This document shows, piece after piece, positions 22,641 to 34,700 of a stretch of DNA of 64,000 nucleotides. Positions within the stretch are counted from its first letter, which is position 1. Each line of letters begins with the position of its first letter. The notes beneath the pieces are model-generated. The model saw only the letters and a program-made list of their open reading frames with translations. It was not told where the DNA came from and ran no database searches. Origin of the DNA: Epiperipatus broadwayi (taxonomy: Eukaryota > Onychophora > Udeonychophora > Euonychophora > Peripatidae); assembly GCA_028023455.1 (NCBI GenBank), contig JAQFVV010000143.1:1524001-1588000 (forward strand), read 5' to 3'. Both the position numbers and the translations under genes were made by a program.

Positions 22641-24399
22641 TGATTTAGTTCTAACTTCTCATCAAAAGTAAAATTTTCATTTTGGTTGAAACATTTAAAG
22701 GTTATTTTTGTTTAATAGAAAAGAAAAAAAGTGCATCAAAAAATTATTCTGCATAATACTTTCTTAAAGAATTTTGCCCCAAATTTAGTAAGTGCAAATT
22801 ATCTTCCAAAAAATGTATATATATGATTGAAAACTTTGTACATTCAAATAATGCTAATTTTTATATCTTTATATAAACATGTTTTTTAAATTTACTTTAA
22901 AGAACACTGAATATTGAATCATAAATATAATTCAAAATTTTTTTACCAATCTTCAGCAGGATTAATGGCAATTTGCTTTTCTTAAGAAGACAGATTTTTT
23001 TTTTTTTACTATAAAGCTTTAAATTGTTCGTCTTGAAATAAGTTCAAGAAATTGAAAGAGTTTCAGTGAACAAGCAATATCATGAGATTATTCCGCCATC
23101 TCACTTTAAATGATACTTTATAAACTTTAATGAATAGTTAGATTGTGAAGATTTCAACAGATCTCTTAAAAGACTTATGAGACATTTATTAAATTTTATA
23201 TTCAAAGGCAGGGAGAAATATTTTTATTTTATAATTTTCTATCATTATAAAAAAAAGGCAGGTTTGCAAAATTGGATTTTCATTTTATCTACTGTGGCAA
23301 AAAAAAAATCTATCACTTCAGAAGACAAATGACAAATAAATAAAGTCTCTCTCATTATATAGATATATTGAAACATTTATTTTCAATATCTTTTTTCCCC
23401 TTATACCACCTATTTTCTTCATCTACGTAGCCTACACAAACATACACATAGCGAGTTATATCTGCGCTGGAAGAATTCAAATAAATCCCAAACTGTTTTG
23501 TGTCCATTAAAACTATATAAAAAAAACTTCAGTCCTTTTTTTATTTATTTACCTGTGATCTTCAGAATTATTTGCTTCCGTTGAAATCTTTCATTAAAAC
23601 AAACAAATTCTAGAAATATTTACAATATGATCAATTATCTAAAGAATATTTAGTTATTATTCATTTTAAAATACAATAACTATTGCAAAATTATATGAGA
23701 ATTTTTTATTTTCCTTTATATATAAATATTTATATAAAATTTTAGGGAGAAATGTGATCCCCCCCCCCCTTAAATTCTTATGATATCGACTATTGAATCG
23801 CCACACACACGTATACCGGCGTACACATACACATCCAGTGCACGCTAAGTAATTTTGCACTTTCCATTTATGTTAATAAACAAATGTATGCCATATTCTT
23901 GATCATCTTTCTTTAGTGATTTTATTAAATATATATTGAAATGTTATTTTCTGATTGAAATTCCGTAGGTTGACTGATTAAAAAAAAAACTCGTTTTAAA
24001 AAGAGATAATTTAAAATAGCTACGTAACTAAAAATTAAAAAAATAAATAAATAAAAATCCCAGCTGTAAAAAGAAATTACGAAACTACTCAGCTGCCGAA
24101 TGATGAGAAATTTCGAACGTTTTCTTTCCTTGTTTTCCTCTCTAGTTAAGAGTAGTTAGGTTTTCATTTGCCGGCCAATAATTGGATGACTAGCCTGACT
24201 GTGGACCAACTACCTGTAAAACAAAAAAAAAATCTGAATTATCTAAAAAAAATTTCAAGCTTCACTCGGATTCGAATCTCATATTCTTGTGTACACATGT
24301 AATAAATATACCTGCCAAATGTACACGTGTAACTGCGTTTTTTTTTTTTTAAGAGTTTTTTAAAAATAAATATATAAAAGACAATATCAACATAGAAAT
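22641..24399. other. Non-coding DNA upstream of the DOK-like exon
   Basis: AT-rich sequence with homopolymer runs, including a C run at about 23759. No gene, SINE or transposon end recognised. Confidence 0.5.
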
Positions 24400-25149
24400 A
24401 AATTTTTCCAAGCATGAAACATTGCTCTTTATTTGCTGCTTTCTATCGGAAATCTTTTAATATTTATATAGTTCCTCCTCCCCTCCTTAATTTTTCAAAT
24501 ATCACTGTAGTTGCCTTCTGTTTGCGCTCTGTAGAGGAATGTATTTTGATTTGCCTATCAGCTCTCACGCTAACCATCGATGAGAAGTTGTGCCTCATTG
24601 GTATTACGATTCATTCTTCCAGATCTAGATTAGTGATAAGTTTATTGATGCAGGTGAAGCAACCAGTGTGATAAGCTAAGGTAGCATTAAGAAAGAAGGA
24701 GGGGGGTAATTTGGAAGGAGCATGCATGGCATGCTGTAATTATCTGTGAGAGCGTATTGTGTGTCCAGCCATTCACGGGCTGCCTGCCTCCACACGCAAT
24801 CCCAAAACAGTGAGTTATGTGTGCTTTTTTTTTTTTTTTTTTACAAACACGAGATGCCCCAATCAGATTAAAGCATATGTGTAGTATATTTCAAGCGTGC
24901 TCAATGAGAAGTTTAATTACTAATATTTTGCTTCTATTATATTTTATTGAAACAGATTGAACCTGTATACATGCACGTAGCGTAAGAGACACACTGGAGC
25001 CTCTACCAGTCTGGCAGCATTAGAGATTGGTGCATTTAATAGGAGGAAACCATTACATTGTGCTTCTCAATCAAGACAGGTTTTTAAATATTTCTTACCT
25101 GTGTGGCTTTTCCTGAAGGGATTTCAATTGCATTCGTTTGTCGCTCAGT
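24400..25149 (+). promoter_or_regulatory. Candidate promoter and 5' UTR region of the DOK-like gene
   Basis: This 750-bp stretch is visibly richer in G and C and less repetitive than anything around it, and it ends at the start codon of the coding exon. It includes AAGGAGGGGGGTAATTTGG, a GCATGCATGGCATGC palindrome near 24720 and an imperfect stem between ATTGTGTGT and CACACGCAAT. TTTGTCGCTCAG directly before TATG could be a 3' splice site, which would put the 5' UTR in a separate upstream exon, or it may simply be 5' UTR. No firm TATA box or start site can be named. An 85-codon open frame at 24414-24671 has no recognisable domain. Confidence 0.4.
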
Positions 25150-25215
25150 ATGTCTTCAAACTTCAATGATATCGTAAAACAAGGATACGTAAGAGTGAAG
25201 AGCAGAAATATCGGG
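25150..25215 (+). CDS. DOK4/5/6-like docking protein, first coding exon
   Basis: The 66-bp exon starts with ATG at 25150 and encodes 22 residues, including SNFNDIVKQGYVRVKSRN. It ends in ...ATC GGG immediately followed by GTAAGT at 25216-25221, a consensus donor in phase 0. Vertebrate DOK4, DOK5 and DOK6 begin with a nearly identical stretch, the start of the N-terminal PH domain, and as I recall break after the same Leu/Ile-Gly. These proteins are cytoplasmic adaptors with PH and PTB domains that act downstream of receptor tyrosine kinases; the role here is inferred from the family. The remaining PH domain, which should begin with an aromatic-Arg-Arg-x-Trp-like block, is not found to the right, so intron 1 exceeds 38 kb. 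The alternative of a chance match is unlikely given the length of the match and the splice donor. Confidence 0.85.
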
Positions 25216-26589
25216 GTAAGTAATTCTGTAGTAGTTTTTGTCTTACCCTTTATTTAATAATTGGATTTTTGAATTAATTGAAGATAACATCTCCGAGTTT
25301 CAAGTTTCTCTTATGAAACGAACGCATGCAACTGTACTGTGTTAGTTCGTTAAATTGAATATTATTTAAGAATTTATTCAATATTAATCATGCACATTTT
25401 TCAAATAATTGAAAACTTGATTAATTACTTTGTTTTAACTGCTTTTGGGGTTATTAAAAGAAATAATAATAATAAATTAATTTTTTAATTGATCGAAACT
25501 TTGATATTTATATAATACGTGCTTCTACGTGCTTGTGGATATGTAAACACAGTATATACAAACACGATATAAACACGTGTGTATATGTATATATTTATGT
25601 GGGTGGGTGTACGTGAGAGTTTGAGAGTATTTATTTAATAATGATTCTGCAATTAAATTTTAGAAATGACAATCATCTTTATAAAAAAAAGTAAATTATG
25701 AACTGACTGCTTAGAGACATAAAATTAAACATGCACTAGACATTCACCATAGAAACCAACCCAAACAGAATGAGATGGTTGTTTGAAAATCTTGTTCTAA
25801 TAATGCTTATCTTTTTAGAAGATTCTGATTGGATTATAATTTTGCGAAACAATAGGTAGAGAAAGGAATAACTAAATGTTAAAAAGATTTTAATAATATG
25901 TTGTTGTTTTTTTTTTTTTTTGAAAGTTATTAATTAACCTAGGAAAACATTTTAAAAGTTTGTAAAAACTTTATTTTAGTATGAGAGAGTAGGGGATATT
26001 CTTTTGTGTACAATTTTTTAATAAATCGAAATTTATGCTGAAATTAAATGTTTTATTTTTATTAGTTTATATATGCTATGTGTAATTTAAATTTGAATAT
26101 GTATATTTTATCATAAAATGAGCAAAATGTAATGGAGGTTTTAATAATTATACACTATTGGTTATCATCATGGGAGAGGGTAATATGAAAAGTGTTTTTA
26201 AAAAATTAGACATATGTTTGAATGTTATAGATATTATTGCTATCTAAAAACCACTGTATATAAATAATATATTCTTTGTAAATGTTATATATCTATACAG
26301 TATGTACATGTAACAAAAATTACTGGATATCTGTAAGAAGTGACATTTCCTTTCTGTTATGTATATATAAGATGTACACACACTTGTAAAAATAATTTAA
26401 TATGGAAAATAAATAAAAAATCGTTATATTTAACTTTTAAATATTTTCTAAATTAAAATAAAATTAATAATTAAAAAATATTTTAAATTGATGAATGAAA
26501 ATTTATTTTTTATTCATTCATTGTATGGACAGTCGCAGAGGAGAAGTTGGAGTTGAGAGCCAAAAATGACAAGAAGAGCTAAATAATGG

Positions 26590-26715
26590 GTTTATTCAAT
26601 TAGTTAGATTTTTTTTTTTCTCTCTTTTTTTTTTACTTTTCATTTCGAGAATAATAATAATGTTTTTATTCAATTAGTAGAATTGAGATTTTTTCTTCTC
26701 TTTTTCGCTTTTACA
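26590..26715. repeat. Short duplicated T-rich segment
   Basis: GTTTATTCAATTAGTTAGAT followed by a T/C run (about 26590-26640) recurs as GTTTTTATTCAATTAGTAGA plus T/C run at about 26660-26713. Confidence 0.55.
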
Positions 26716-27328
26716 CCTCAAGAATTATTCAAAAATTTTAGCTATCATATCAAACACTCATTACTTCTTTGGGCTAGAGCAGATAATGTGAAGAAAGAGT
26801 TTTAATAGATTTGTTTATATAAATATCAAGATACTTTTTAAGCTTCTGTTCTGGAAAAAAGCAAAATCCTCCTTAAACATCGTTAATTTTTATTAATTTA
26901 ATTTTTAACGAATATTTTTAGAATTAATTTATAATTAAAAAACTAATGAAAGATTTAAAAAGAAAAAAAAAGGTTACAGACAAAGGAATGTTTTAGAATT
27001 TTGGGATAAAAGGCTTCATATTTTTATGATATTATGAAGTTTTACAGAATAGAAGCTCATACAATAATGCATTTTCTATAATTAATTTAAGCTGTATTTA
27101 TATTTTTAATGAGAATTTAGCAGTTATCATAAAGTAAAAAAGTATGAGATCTTAATTAGGACTGAAAGTAAAGGCTTCATATAAAATTAAAAATTCATTG
27201 AGAAATCAATATTACAAATAAATGCTAAATAAAAGTTTATCCAGCTGGAACTTTGCTAAATATGATTATCTTCTAATCATATTAAATTTGATAAAATGAA
27301 ATGAAAATTATTGTAACATGAAAGTTCT

Positions 27329-27366
27329 AAAAAAAAGGGGGGGGGACCTCCCCCCCCCTTTTTTTT
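27329..27366. repeat. Perfect A8G9-ACCT-C9T8 hairpin
   Basis: Eight A and nine G are followed by a four-base loop ACCT, then nine C and eight T. The 17-bp stem is perfect and is homopurine on one arm. The flanks do not continue the symmetry. Confidence 0.9.
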
Positions 27367-28068
27367 AAATATTCATACACAATAAAAACAAGCCATTATT
27401 AAATTATAGAAATGAAAATTGTTGATCACGAAAAAATATTGGCAAATCTTTATTACTAGTTATTGGAAAATCTAACAAAAAAAAACAACCATAATTATAT
27501 TTTAAAAAATACATTTTAAGTTTACTTTCAAATTTGAAAGTAAAATTTCTACCTGCAGATTTTAATCTCAAGAATTAAATGAAAACACAACAATCCTTGA
27601 TTTTAAAAAAAAAAAAAAATCAATAGTGAGTTAAAATGAAGTAAATCTTAATTTTATAAATATTTGCAGTTAGTTTAGTCTTTCTTTAATTCTTTTTTTG
27701 TTTAATAATTATTTAAAAATAAATTGCAATAAAAAAAATGGCTGTTTCATGCCACATAGTTATGAACCTTATTTTAATTCATCATATTCTACTTTCAAAA
27801 TAAAATTATTATTTTTTGATACTGAATTACTTCACTAAATGCCTGATAAATAAAGAATCTCATATAAAAATAACAAACAGTTATAATAGATTTGCAAAAC
27901 ATTAAATTTATTATCCCATATTCAAAATTTATAATATAACATTAAAAATCCATTTAAAAAACCAACAGAGTTTAAAATAAAAAAAGTGATAATTAATGAA
28001 TAAACATTTTACTAAGCATACTATTAATAAAAATAAGAACTAACCTGTGTGTAAATACAGTAATGAAG

Positions 28069-28128
28069 ATTGCCTTGACAACAGATTGAGATTGTTGGTT
28101 GTTATTGAGATTGTCTATTTTCAGTTGC
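28069..28128 (+). mobile_element. Fragment of the fold-back family at 48.6 kb
   Basis: TTGCCTTGACAACAG followed by GATTGTTGGTTGTTAT and ATTGTCTATTT aligns with 48676-48730. Only one arm is present, so it is a solo or truncated copy. Confidence 0.55.
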
Positions 28129-29932
28129 TATGATTTTTAAAAATATATATTATTCTATTTTGAATTTACTACACCAGATGAGGTTGATTATTAAATCATG
28201 ATTTGTTAAATTAAAATAAAGTATGTAAAAAACAATACAACTTTAATTAATAATACGCTGATGCGTTGCGGTGAAACTTTTTATGTAATAATTTGTAGGC
28301 TTTTGTATATATCATTTACAGATTTAGCACTTTCAGAGCCCTTGTTGCTCCATATTCATAGTCTTTTCAGATTATTAGTCATATGTGAATGTATGCAAAT
28401 TGCTTCTTATATCATCCATTTTTTAGAAATGGCGAAACAAGTGTCTCTTCTGTTTATAGATTAAGAAATGTATTGTGCATTTAGTTAGTGTAGTTTTAAT
28501 AATGTGATTAAATCTTTCCCCTTTTTTATGAATATTGTTTGTGCTGCAATAATAAGTATTTTTGCCTCGGAAAAATTAAAATAAAATGTATGAAAATATT
28601 AAATAGAAAGTACTTACATAACCTTTTTTAGGTAATGTACATATTTTCAATTTATTTTTAGAGCACTTTAATTATGTATATAGTGAAATTTTATTTTTAA
28701 TTATGTGCTGAACAAAATATGTATTTATTTGTGGAGATTTTTTATAATTATGATGAAAACTATCCTCACCTTCAGTGTGTCAGAAATCCTAGTGCAGACT
28801 CCAGTATGAGGATATCAATTAAAGTTATCGAAACTACATTTTCTATTTATAATTGCAGTTTACAGTATTATTTTATATTATATTAAATGTTTTTAATTAC
28901 ACAATGAATGAATCTTGTACATTACATTTTTCTTGAGGTTAAAATGCTCTGTCTTGCATGAATGGCATTGCTTTGATAACATAAATATTCTATGATATCA
29001 ATAGTCATACAAAATATCCACAAATTTTAAAAAATGGCAGACTTTTTTAAAAAATAAAAATTTTGATTTTTTTTTAAATTTTGCTACAGTGGATAGTTAA
29101 TTGTTAATTGAAATAGTAGGTACAAATTGATGGTGATTACTAACATGGATTTTTATATAAAAGCTCCTCATATGAAAAGAGAGGGCTGAGTATTAGTTAT
29201 TATATGAAATAATTGTTAAAAACTTTTTCCTCAGCACTCTCAAGATGGTAATAAAACTAATAACTCAAATTCTTTAACCTTTTGGAATTTAGCAAGTCTT
29301 TACCTTTTTTTTAATCCTGCTGAAAACCTCAAATTATTAAAATTGTGTTTTGCAGGAAATCATGCTGTGATTGTGTGTGTTTTTGTTAATACTTTTTTTA
29401 ACTTTAATTATAGTTAATATTGATTTACACATCAAAATTATATAGACTTTTGTTTTAAGCATTTTAAACAAAAATGCATTGAAATATATTCTTTTTACTT
29501 TAATTTTGAAAGATATAATTATAGAAATGTATTAACCCTTTCAAGGTCTGCGATTTTCTTATGTTTTTTTTATCTCACACATCAACGTAAAATATATGAT
29601 AAAATGATTATTACTTAACTGAAAATAATAAATTTGACTTCATTTGATAGATATTTTTGTTTACTATTGAAATAAATTTTAAATGTTCACATTTTGTTTC
29701 TGTAAATAATTTAAAAAATGAGGTTGTAAACAAACCAAAGAGTTTAGACATCATTGTTTCTAGAAAGATTATTTTCAGTTTACTAAATCAATGAAATATT
29801 TCTTAATTCTTATTATTTTTAAATAGCCAAATGAATAATTATTTATTTCTCTTATATCTAATGAATTATGCTTTAAAAGTTTAATTTTTTTGAATATTTA
29901 TTGCAAAATTGTGATATTTTTATACTCGTAAA

Positions 29933-30266
29933 TATAAATAAATTGCCATTAAACATCACATTATCGCCATCTCTTGTGCTTGTGTATAACTGTTGTTAAA
30001 ACAGGCAAAACTCACTATATGTATTGCCACACACTGCAAGCTAGAGTAATCAATGGATGCATTAAATTCTAAGATCTAGGTGCAGTGCTCTCAGATCCAA
30101 GGCTCGTCACTGATGAAGGCCACAAGCCAGAAACTAGTTTGGGGATATTGGATGAGTAGGCATTAGATGGGGATTTTATGCACAAGCTTCTGGCATCCAT
30201 TGATTACTCTAGCTTGCTGTGTGTGCAATACGTATAGTGAGTTTTGCCTGTTTTATAAATAAATTG
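29933..30266 (+). mobile_element. Fold-back retroelement with 13-bp TSD and tail (copy B)
   Basis: TATAAATAAATTG occurs at 29933-29945 and 30254-30266 as a target-site duplication, and the sister copy at about 61.8 kb shows the empty site. The insert has a 52-bp tail (29946-29997) and two inverted arms (29998-30060 and 30193-30253) that start AAAACAGGCAAAACTCACTA. Between them is a region with a hammerhead-like core. The tail, read in reverse, matches sequence at 63308-63370 and 45940-46000 (GAGATGGCGATAATGTGATG-like), so at least five copies of this family are in the window. Confidence 0.85.
30101..30146 (+). ncRNA. Hammerhead-ribozyme-like core with intact boxes
   Basis: CTGATGA lies at 30110-30116. 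A 13-nt stem II segment folds as GGC/CACAA/GCC (30117-30129), followed by GAAAC (30130-30134), TA and GTT (30137-30139), the last fitting the NUH cleavage triplet. Stem I would pair GCTCGTCA before the box with TGGGGA after the triplet, with one G-G mismatch, so it is weak. Stem III is only AC/GT inside the self-complementary ACTAGT, which points to dimer use. The base of stem II is A opposite A instead of the usual G-C. Activity is uncertain. Confidence 0.5.
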
Positions 30267-31193
30267 GTTACATAGAAACTAAACTTATAAATTCATTCAG
30301 GCCATGCTTAGATTTTCTGCTAATATAATGTTATATTTTTGAAAATAAAATATTTCAAGTCAAAATAAGTTAATAATAATTTATATTTCTTGATATCTAA
30401 TAAATATAGTGTAAATTATTTTTAAAAAAATATCTAAAACTGTAATAAATTTGAAAATAAACAAGTTTTTGGTCATTGAAACTATTTACTTTAAACAATG
30501 TCATAAAATGCCAAACATTTTACAGCCTTTGGCAACAGACAATGGCTAAACATGTCAGGATAGGGCTTATGTCTATTGTAAAAGTGGGAATTTTGAATTT
30601 CCCACCTTCTATCACAAATTTTTCAGTGAAAGTTTGTTATAATAAAATATACCATTTTACATGCATTTTAATGTATAATACTTACAAAAAAATTCAAAAG
30701 GGGGCTAATTGGTCCAATGTCAAAATTCTGATATTGCGCTAAATCGAAAGGTTAAGTAACTATATTTTCTTTAACATACACTAACAAATTAGATTTGAAT
30801 GTGTATTTTCAAAAGAGAGACATTATTTGACTGAATCTCCTGCTTAAAAGCTTAAGAAATATAAATATATTTTTTAGTTTCACCTAAAATGCATGTTGCT
30901 ATTTATTAAGATTGTCTTACTTTATATATGCAGAACTATTGCTTAATAATTTTAATTTCCCCATTTTTCTATTAAAATGCAAACAACTTCTAAAAGTCTG
31001 TGATCTCTATCAGGGCTAAAGCTGTTATTAATTAAGCACTTTTACATTTTGAACAATAAAATCAAAATACAATTGCTTTTGTTCAGTATCATTAGGACCT
31101 TATCATATTGATTAGGATTTCTCATGAAATAAAAATAAACAAATTGTTACATTATGCAAATTCAGTCAAGTTGTTCATTTTATTTATTCATTG

Positions 31194-31194
31194 C

Positions 31195-31243
<49 letters not shown>

Positions 31244-31276
31244 TCCCGACAACAGTGGTGATGATGATGATGATAA
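31194..31276. repeat. (AAT)n and (GAT)n microsatellites
   Basis: A perfect AAT array of about 45 bp is followed after a short gap by GAT triplets. The poly-Asn and poly-Ile open frames across it are products of the repeat and not genes. Confidence 0.95.
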
Positions 31277-31279
31277 AAT

Positions 31280-33985
31280 TCCACAAGATTACTTTTATCT
31301 TCAGAGGTTTCTTTTTAATTTTGTTGTCACCTTCTTTATATCAATCTCAGCTAATCCTACTATATTCCTCTTCATTTTTTAAAATTAACATATAAAGTAG
31401 CTTCTCACAATAATGATAGAATGGGAATTATATATCTGCCATTCATCCATACATATTTTAATATTTATTACATCATTTCTTAGTGACAATTTGAATTATA
31501 GTTTAACATTTTATTTTAGCATTAAAACCATTGTTCTATGTTATGAATCAATAAATTGTACATGACTTATTAGAAATTTAAATTTACAAAAGAAAAATAT
31601 GTTTTAAAAAAAAATCATAATTGAACTTTGCAAATAGAAAAGAAGAATAAAGTGAAAGACATAATGAAAATAATAACTTTTTTTTATAGGAGATTAAAAC
31701 AATTCTGGTAAAAAAATTAATTTAATAAAATCTTCAGTAATTAAATTTTATTTCTAAAACCTAAACAAATTATTCCTATGCCATCATAAAATTATGAAAT
31801 TCTGTTCAAAATTTAAAATTGCATTTATAATTATTAAAAATCATAAAAGTTCTGTACTGTGGTGTTTGTGGTGTTACTGATTGTAATTTCATTTTTACAA
31901 TGACTATGAATTTTTTATTTTTATATTTTTACAAATAAAACATATTCGAATAAAATCTAAGTATAAGCATGAAAATATTTACTTTTTAATAATTACTATA
32001 CACATATTTTGTAAAAGTAATTGTAAATATTTAAATAAACTATGGAAAGTATTTTTAACTCAATGCCAATAATGATAGAAGAGTTTCTAAATAATCTTAT
32101 AACAGATCTTACAAATAATATATCAATCACTAGCATTAGCAGTTCATTTTTAATACTTTCCCTGTAGAATCTTGACATCTTCAAATTAAGCTAATAAATC
32201 AATATTCATTTTAAGTTTAGTTTCTACCACCAAAGAACATATAACAGAAAAAATAGCGTTATCTTTAGCCATAAGTGAATTAAAAAATCCAAAAATGATA
32301 GCACCATTATCAAGTGCTCTGTGATATCATGCATCTGAGAATCATTAAGCTAATGTGTAATTAATGAATTAAGCATTTTTTTAAACTTACAAATTATTAT
32401 GACAAAAGTTACTTTATGATAATGTTATTTATTAATTCAGTAATGTTTCATTATTATTTATACTTTATTATTTTATTAATCATTTACTTTATCTGAGTAA
32501 GAGAATTTGTAAATAGAAATAAAAAAATCACTGGAATCAATTTGCTTGTACAGTCATTTATTAAAATATTTTGCTAATTTTTTAAAAATTTTTGTTAGAT
32601 CTGGAAATTCATGTATATTTATTCTGATGTTTTTATTCCAAAAAAAATTAAATTCATCAGGATAATTAAAATTTCATTTTTTAGACATGTTTGAAGAGCT
32701 TTGCTCACTTGCTTTATGAGATTACATTGAAAAAAAAATTTAGAATTTTTTTGCAAAGTTTATTAAGATTCATGATTATTTTTGTGCAATAATTGTAAAA
32801 AAATCAAAAATATATATGATTACACATTTATTTTATATGTATATGTTTTATTTTTAATATTCTAATGTGTTTTAATAACTATGTCTTTTCAAACTAATTG
32901 TTAATTCATCATCACTGACACTATTATATTATGATACTATAAAAATTATAAAAAAAATTGTTAATATTTTAAAGCATAATTTGTTAATTTATAAGAGACA
33001 CATTTTTATTCAGCTTTTAAGAACAAATTCCAATAAGAAAAAATTCATTGATTTTATAAAATTAATCTGCTTCTCCCAGTTGTCACTGATGAAAATATTT
33101 TTTGTTTTGATTATGATCTTATTTTTTCAATATTTGCAAAGCTCAACTATGACTTTTTTAAATTTATTTTGTTTTTAAATGTAATTTCTATCAACTTTAG
33201 TATAAATTATTATATTCTGATATAAAATAATGGTTTAATACTAAAATCAAAAGTTGAAAACTTACAAAATAGTCATCAGGGAGAACAATTAAATATGTCA
33301 CAATGTAAGAGATTTAATACAATTAATTAAACATTTCTAATAAAAATATAAAAAATTACAATAAAGAAATAAATTTCATATTCTGCAAACAATTTATTAG
33401 AGGAAAAATATATAAAGTCTTATTCTTCTCATGTGTTAAAGCACAACTTCTTTGAATGATCATATTTACAAATTGCTATTATAAAATGAATATGTTTTTG
33501 TACAACTTATCATTATCCTCATCATTCTCAACCATTATCAATCCACTACAGGATGAAGATCTCTCCATGTTCAATCCATCTTATCTGATATCTATCCTCT
33601 TTTCTTTACATTACCCTTGCATACTTTCTTATTTCATCCATCAATTTCACTATGTTCTTTTTCTGGGTCTTTTACAATCTTACAGCTTATGTTATTAGTT
33701 AAATAAAAAGTTATATTCCTGAAGTATCATATTTTAATAACTTTTAAAGTAATAGATGTAATATATTTAACAGTTTTATAATTAATAGAGCTAATAGCTA
33801 CTTTTTTTAAAAAATGCTTATCTTCTCATAATTGAAAAGTTATTCATTCATCTTCTTTATTTTTTTTCTCTTTTTGTACTCAAATTACTTTTATGTAAAT
33901 AAATAAAGGTTTCTCTTTTTCCTTTTTAAAAGCTATGACAAAAGAAGTAAAATTGTTTATAAAAGGTTTTATGTAGTTTAGTGTA
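31280..33985. other. AT-rich intronic DNA, nothing recognised
   Basis: No transposon end, RNA gene or exon recognised. Short frames are Phe/Ile/Leu-rich chance readings. Confidence 0.45.
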
Positions 33986-33988
33986 TAT

Positions 33989-34190
33989 AAGGACCTGTGG
34001 TGCAATAGTAGTACATTATCATATCATGCTTATGACTGAATTTGAATCTGGGCTGAATAAAATTTAAATGTTTTTAACTGACCAAGAGTTTTTTTAGGCT
34101 GTTAGATTATAATCAACCTGGCTAAAATATTGGTCAGTAAATGGATATTCATCTATTTTTAGCTAGAAAATAAAATAAGAATAAAAAACT
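33989..34190 (+). mobile_element. Degenerate tRNA-derived SINE
   Basis: GGACCTGTGGTGCAATAGTAG has an A-box-like start. ACTGAATTTGAATCTGGG resembles a B box with its flanking T stem (GGTTCGAATCC type) at a plausible distance. A body and an A-rich end (AAAATAAAATAAGAATAAAA) follow. It is more decayed than the 18.8 kb SINE and its body is different. Confidence 0.45.
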
Positions 34191-34629
34191 ACTTCAACTT
34201 TTTCTACCCAGCAATTGGCAAGCCTGATAATACCTTCTCTTTTATATATATAATACAAATAAAATGTTCATTAATTAAAAAACTACTGTAATAATAAAGA
34301 TAACAGTAATAAACTATTATAAACACTCTTTCAATCCACAGAAGTACTTTCAATTAATTTCTTAACCTGCCTCAACTGCCATTAAATTCAAATAACAAAA
34401 CAGAAGCAAAAGTTTGCTTCCATTTTGTTAGGAAAACACAACAATTTTGGGCAGAAGAGAAAAAACTAAAAAGAAGAAAATTTAAAAAAACTTCTCATGG
34501 CAATGGAAAATAATTTTGAAGTCTATAGTGTTTGGAAACTACTTATTAACATTGCTTTTAAAAAGAAGAAATTCGAAGAGCCATCTTAGATAAGTATTTA
34601 AAATTTCTACAGATTGTTTCCTTTGTCAG

Positions 34630-34700
34630 AATAACCTAGTTGATCAAAGCATCAGCTTCAGAATCTACAGATCCCTGATTCAATGTCTTGTTATTAACCA
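34630..34700 (+). other. Possible tRNA-like relic
   Basis: AACCTAGTTGATCAAAGCATCAG and CCCTGATTCAATGTC are spaced roughly like degenerate A and B boxes. No tail or target duplication was found, so it is weak. Confidence 0.25.

Larger units (their letters stand above)
29536..30751. mobile_element. TTAA-flanked element, family 2, copy 1 with nested insertion
   Basis: TTAA lies at 29532-29535 and 30752-30755. The element begins CCCTTTCAAGGTCTGC and ends GCGCTAAATCGAAAGG, giving short imperfect inverted ends of piggyBac type. It aligns along its length, inverted, with 61132-62239. Shared blocks include GACAATGGCTAAACATGTCA and TAGAAACTAAAC. A fold-back retroelement is inserted at 29933-30266 and is missing from the other copy. 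The 88-codon frame at 30476-30742 is accidental: the equivalent in the other copy is not open. Confidence 0.75.

Noticed and set aside
28261-28464. 67-codon frame preceded by CTGATGCGTTGCGGTGAAAC, hammerhead-like
   Set aside because: The core would need CTGATGA, and there is no stem I or stem III pairing. The frame has no recognisable domain.
30476-30742. 88-codon plus-strand frame
   Set aside because: It is inside a TTAA element, is not open in the sister copy at 61.3 kb, and resembles no transposase.
31108-31395. Overlapping frames of 95 and 63 codons with poly-Ile or poly-Asn
   Set aside because: They are translations of the AAT and GAT microsatellites. Two frames are open at once for that reason.
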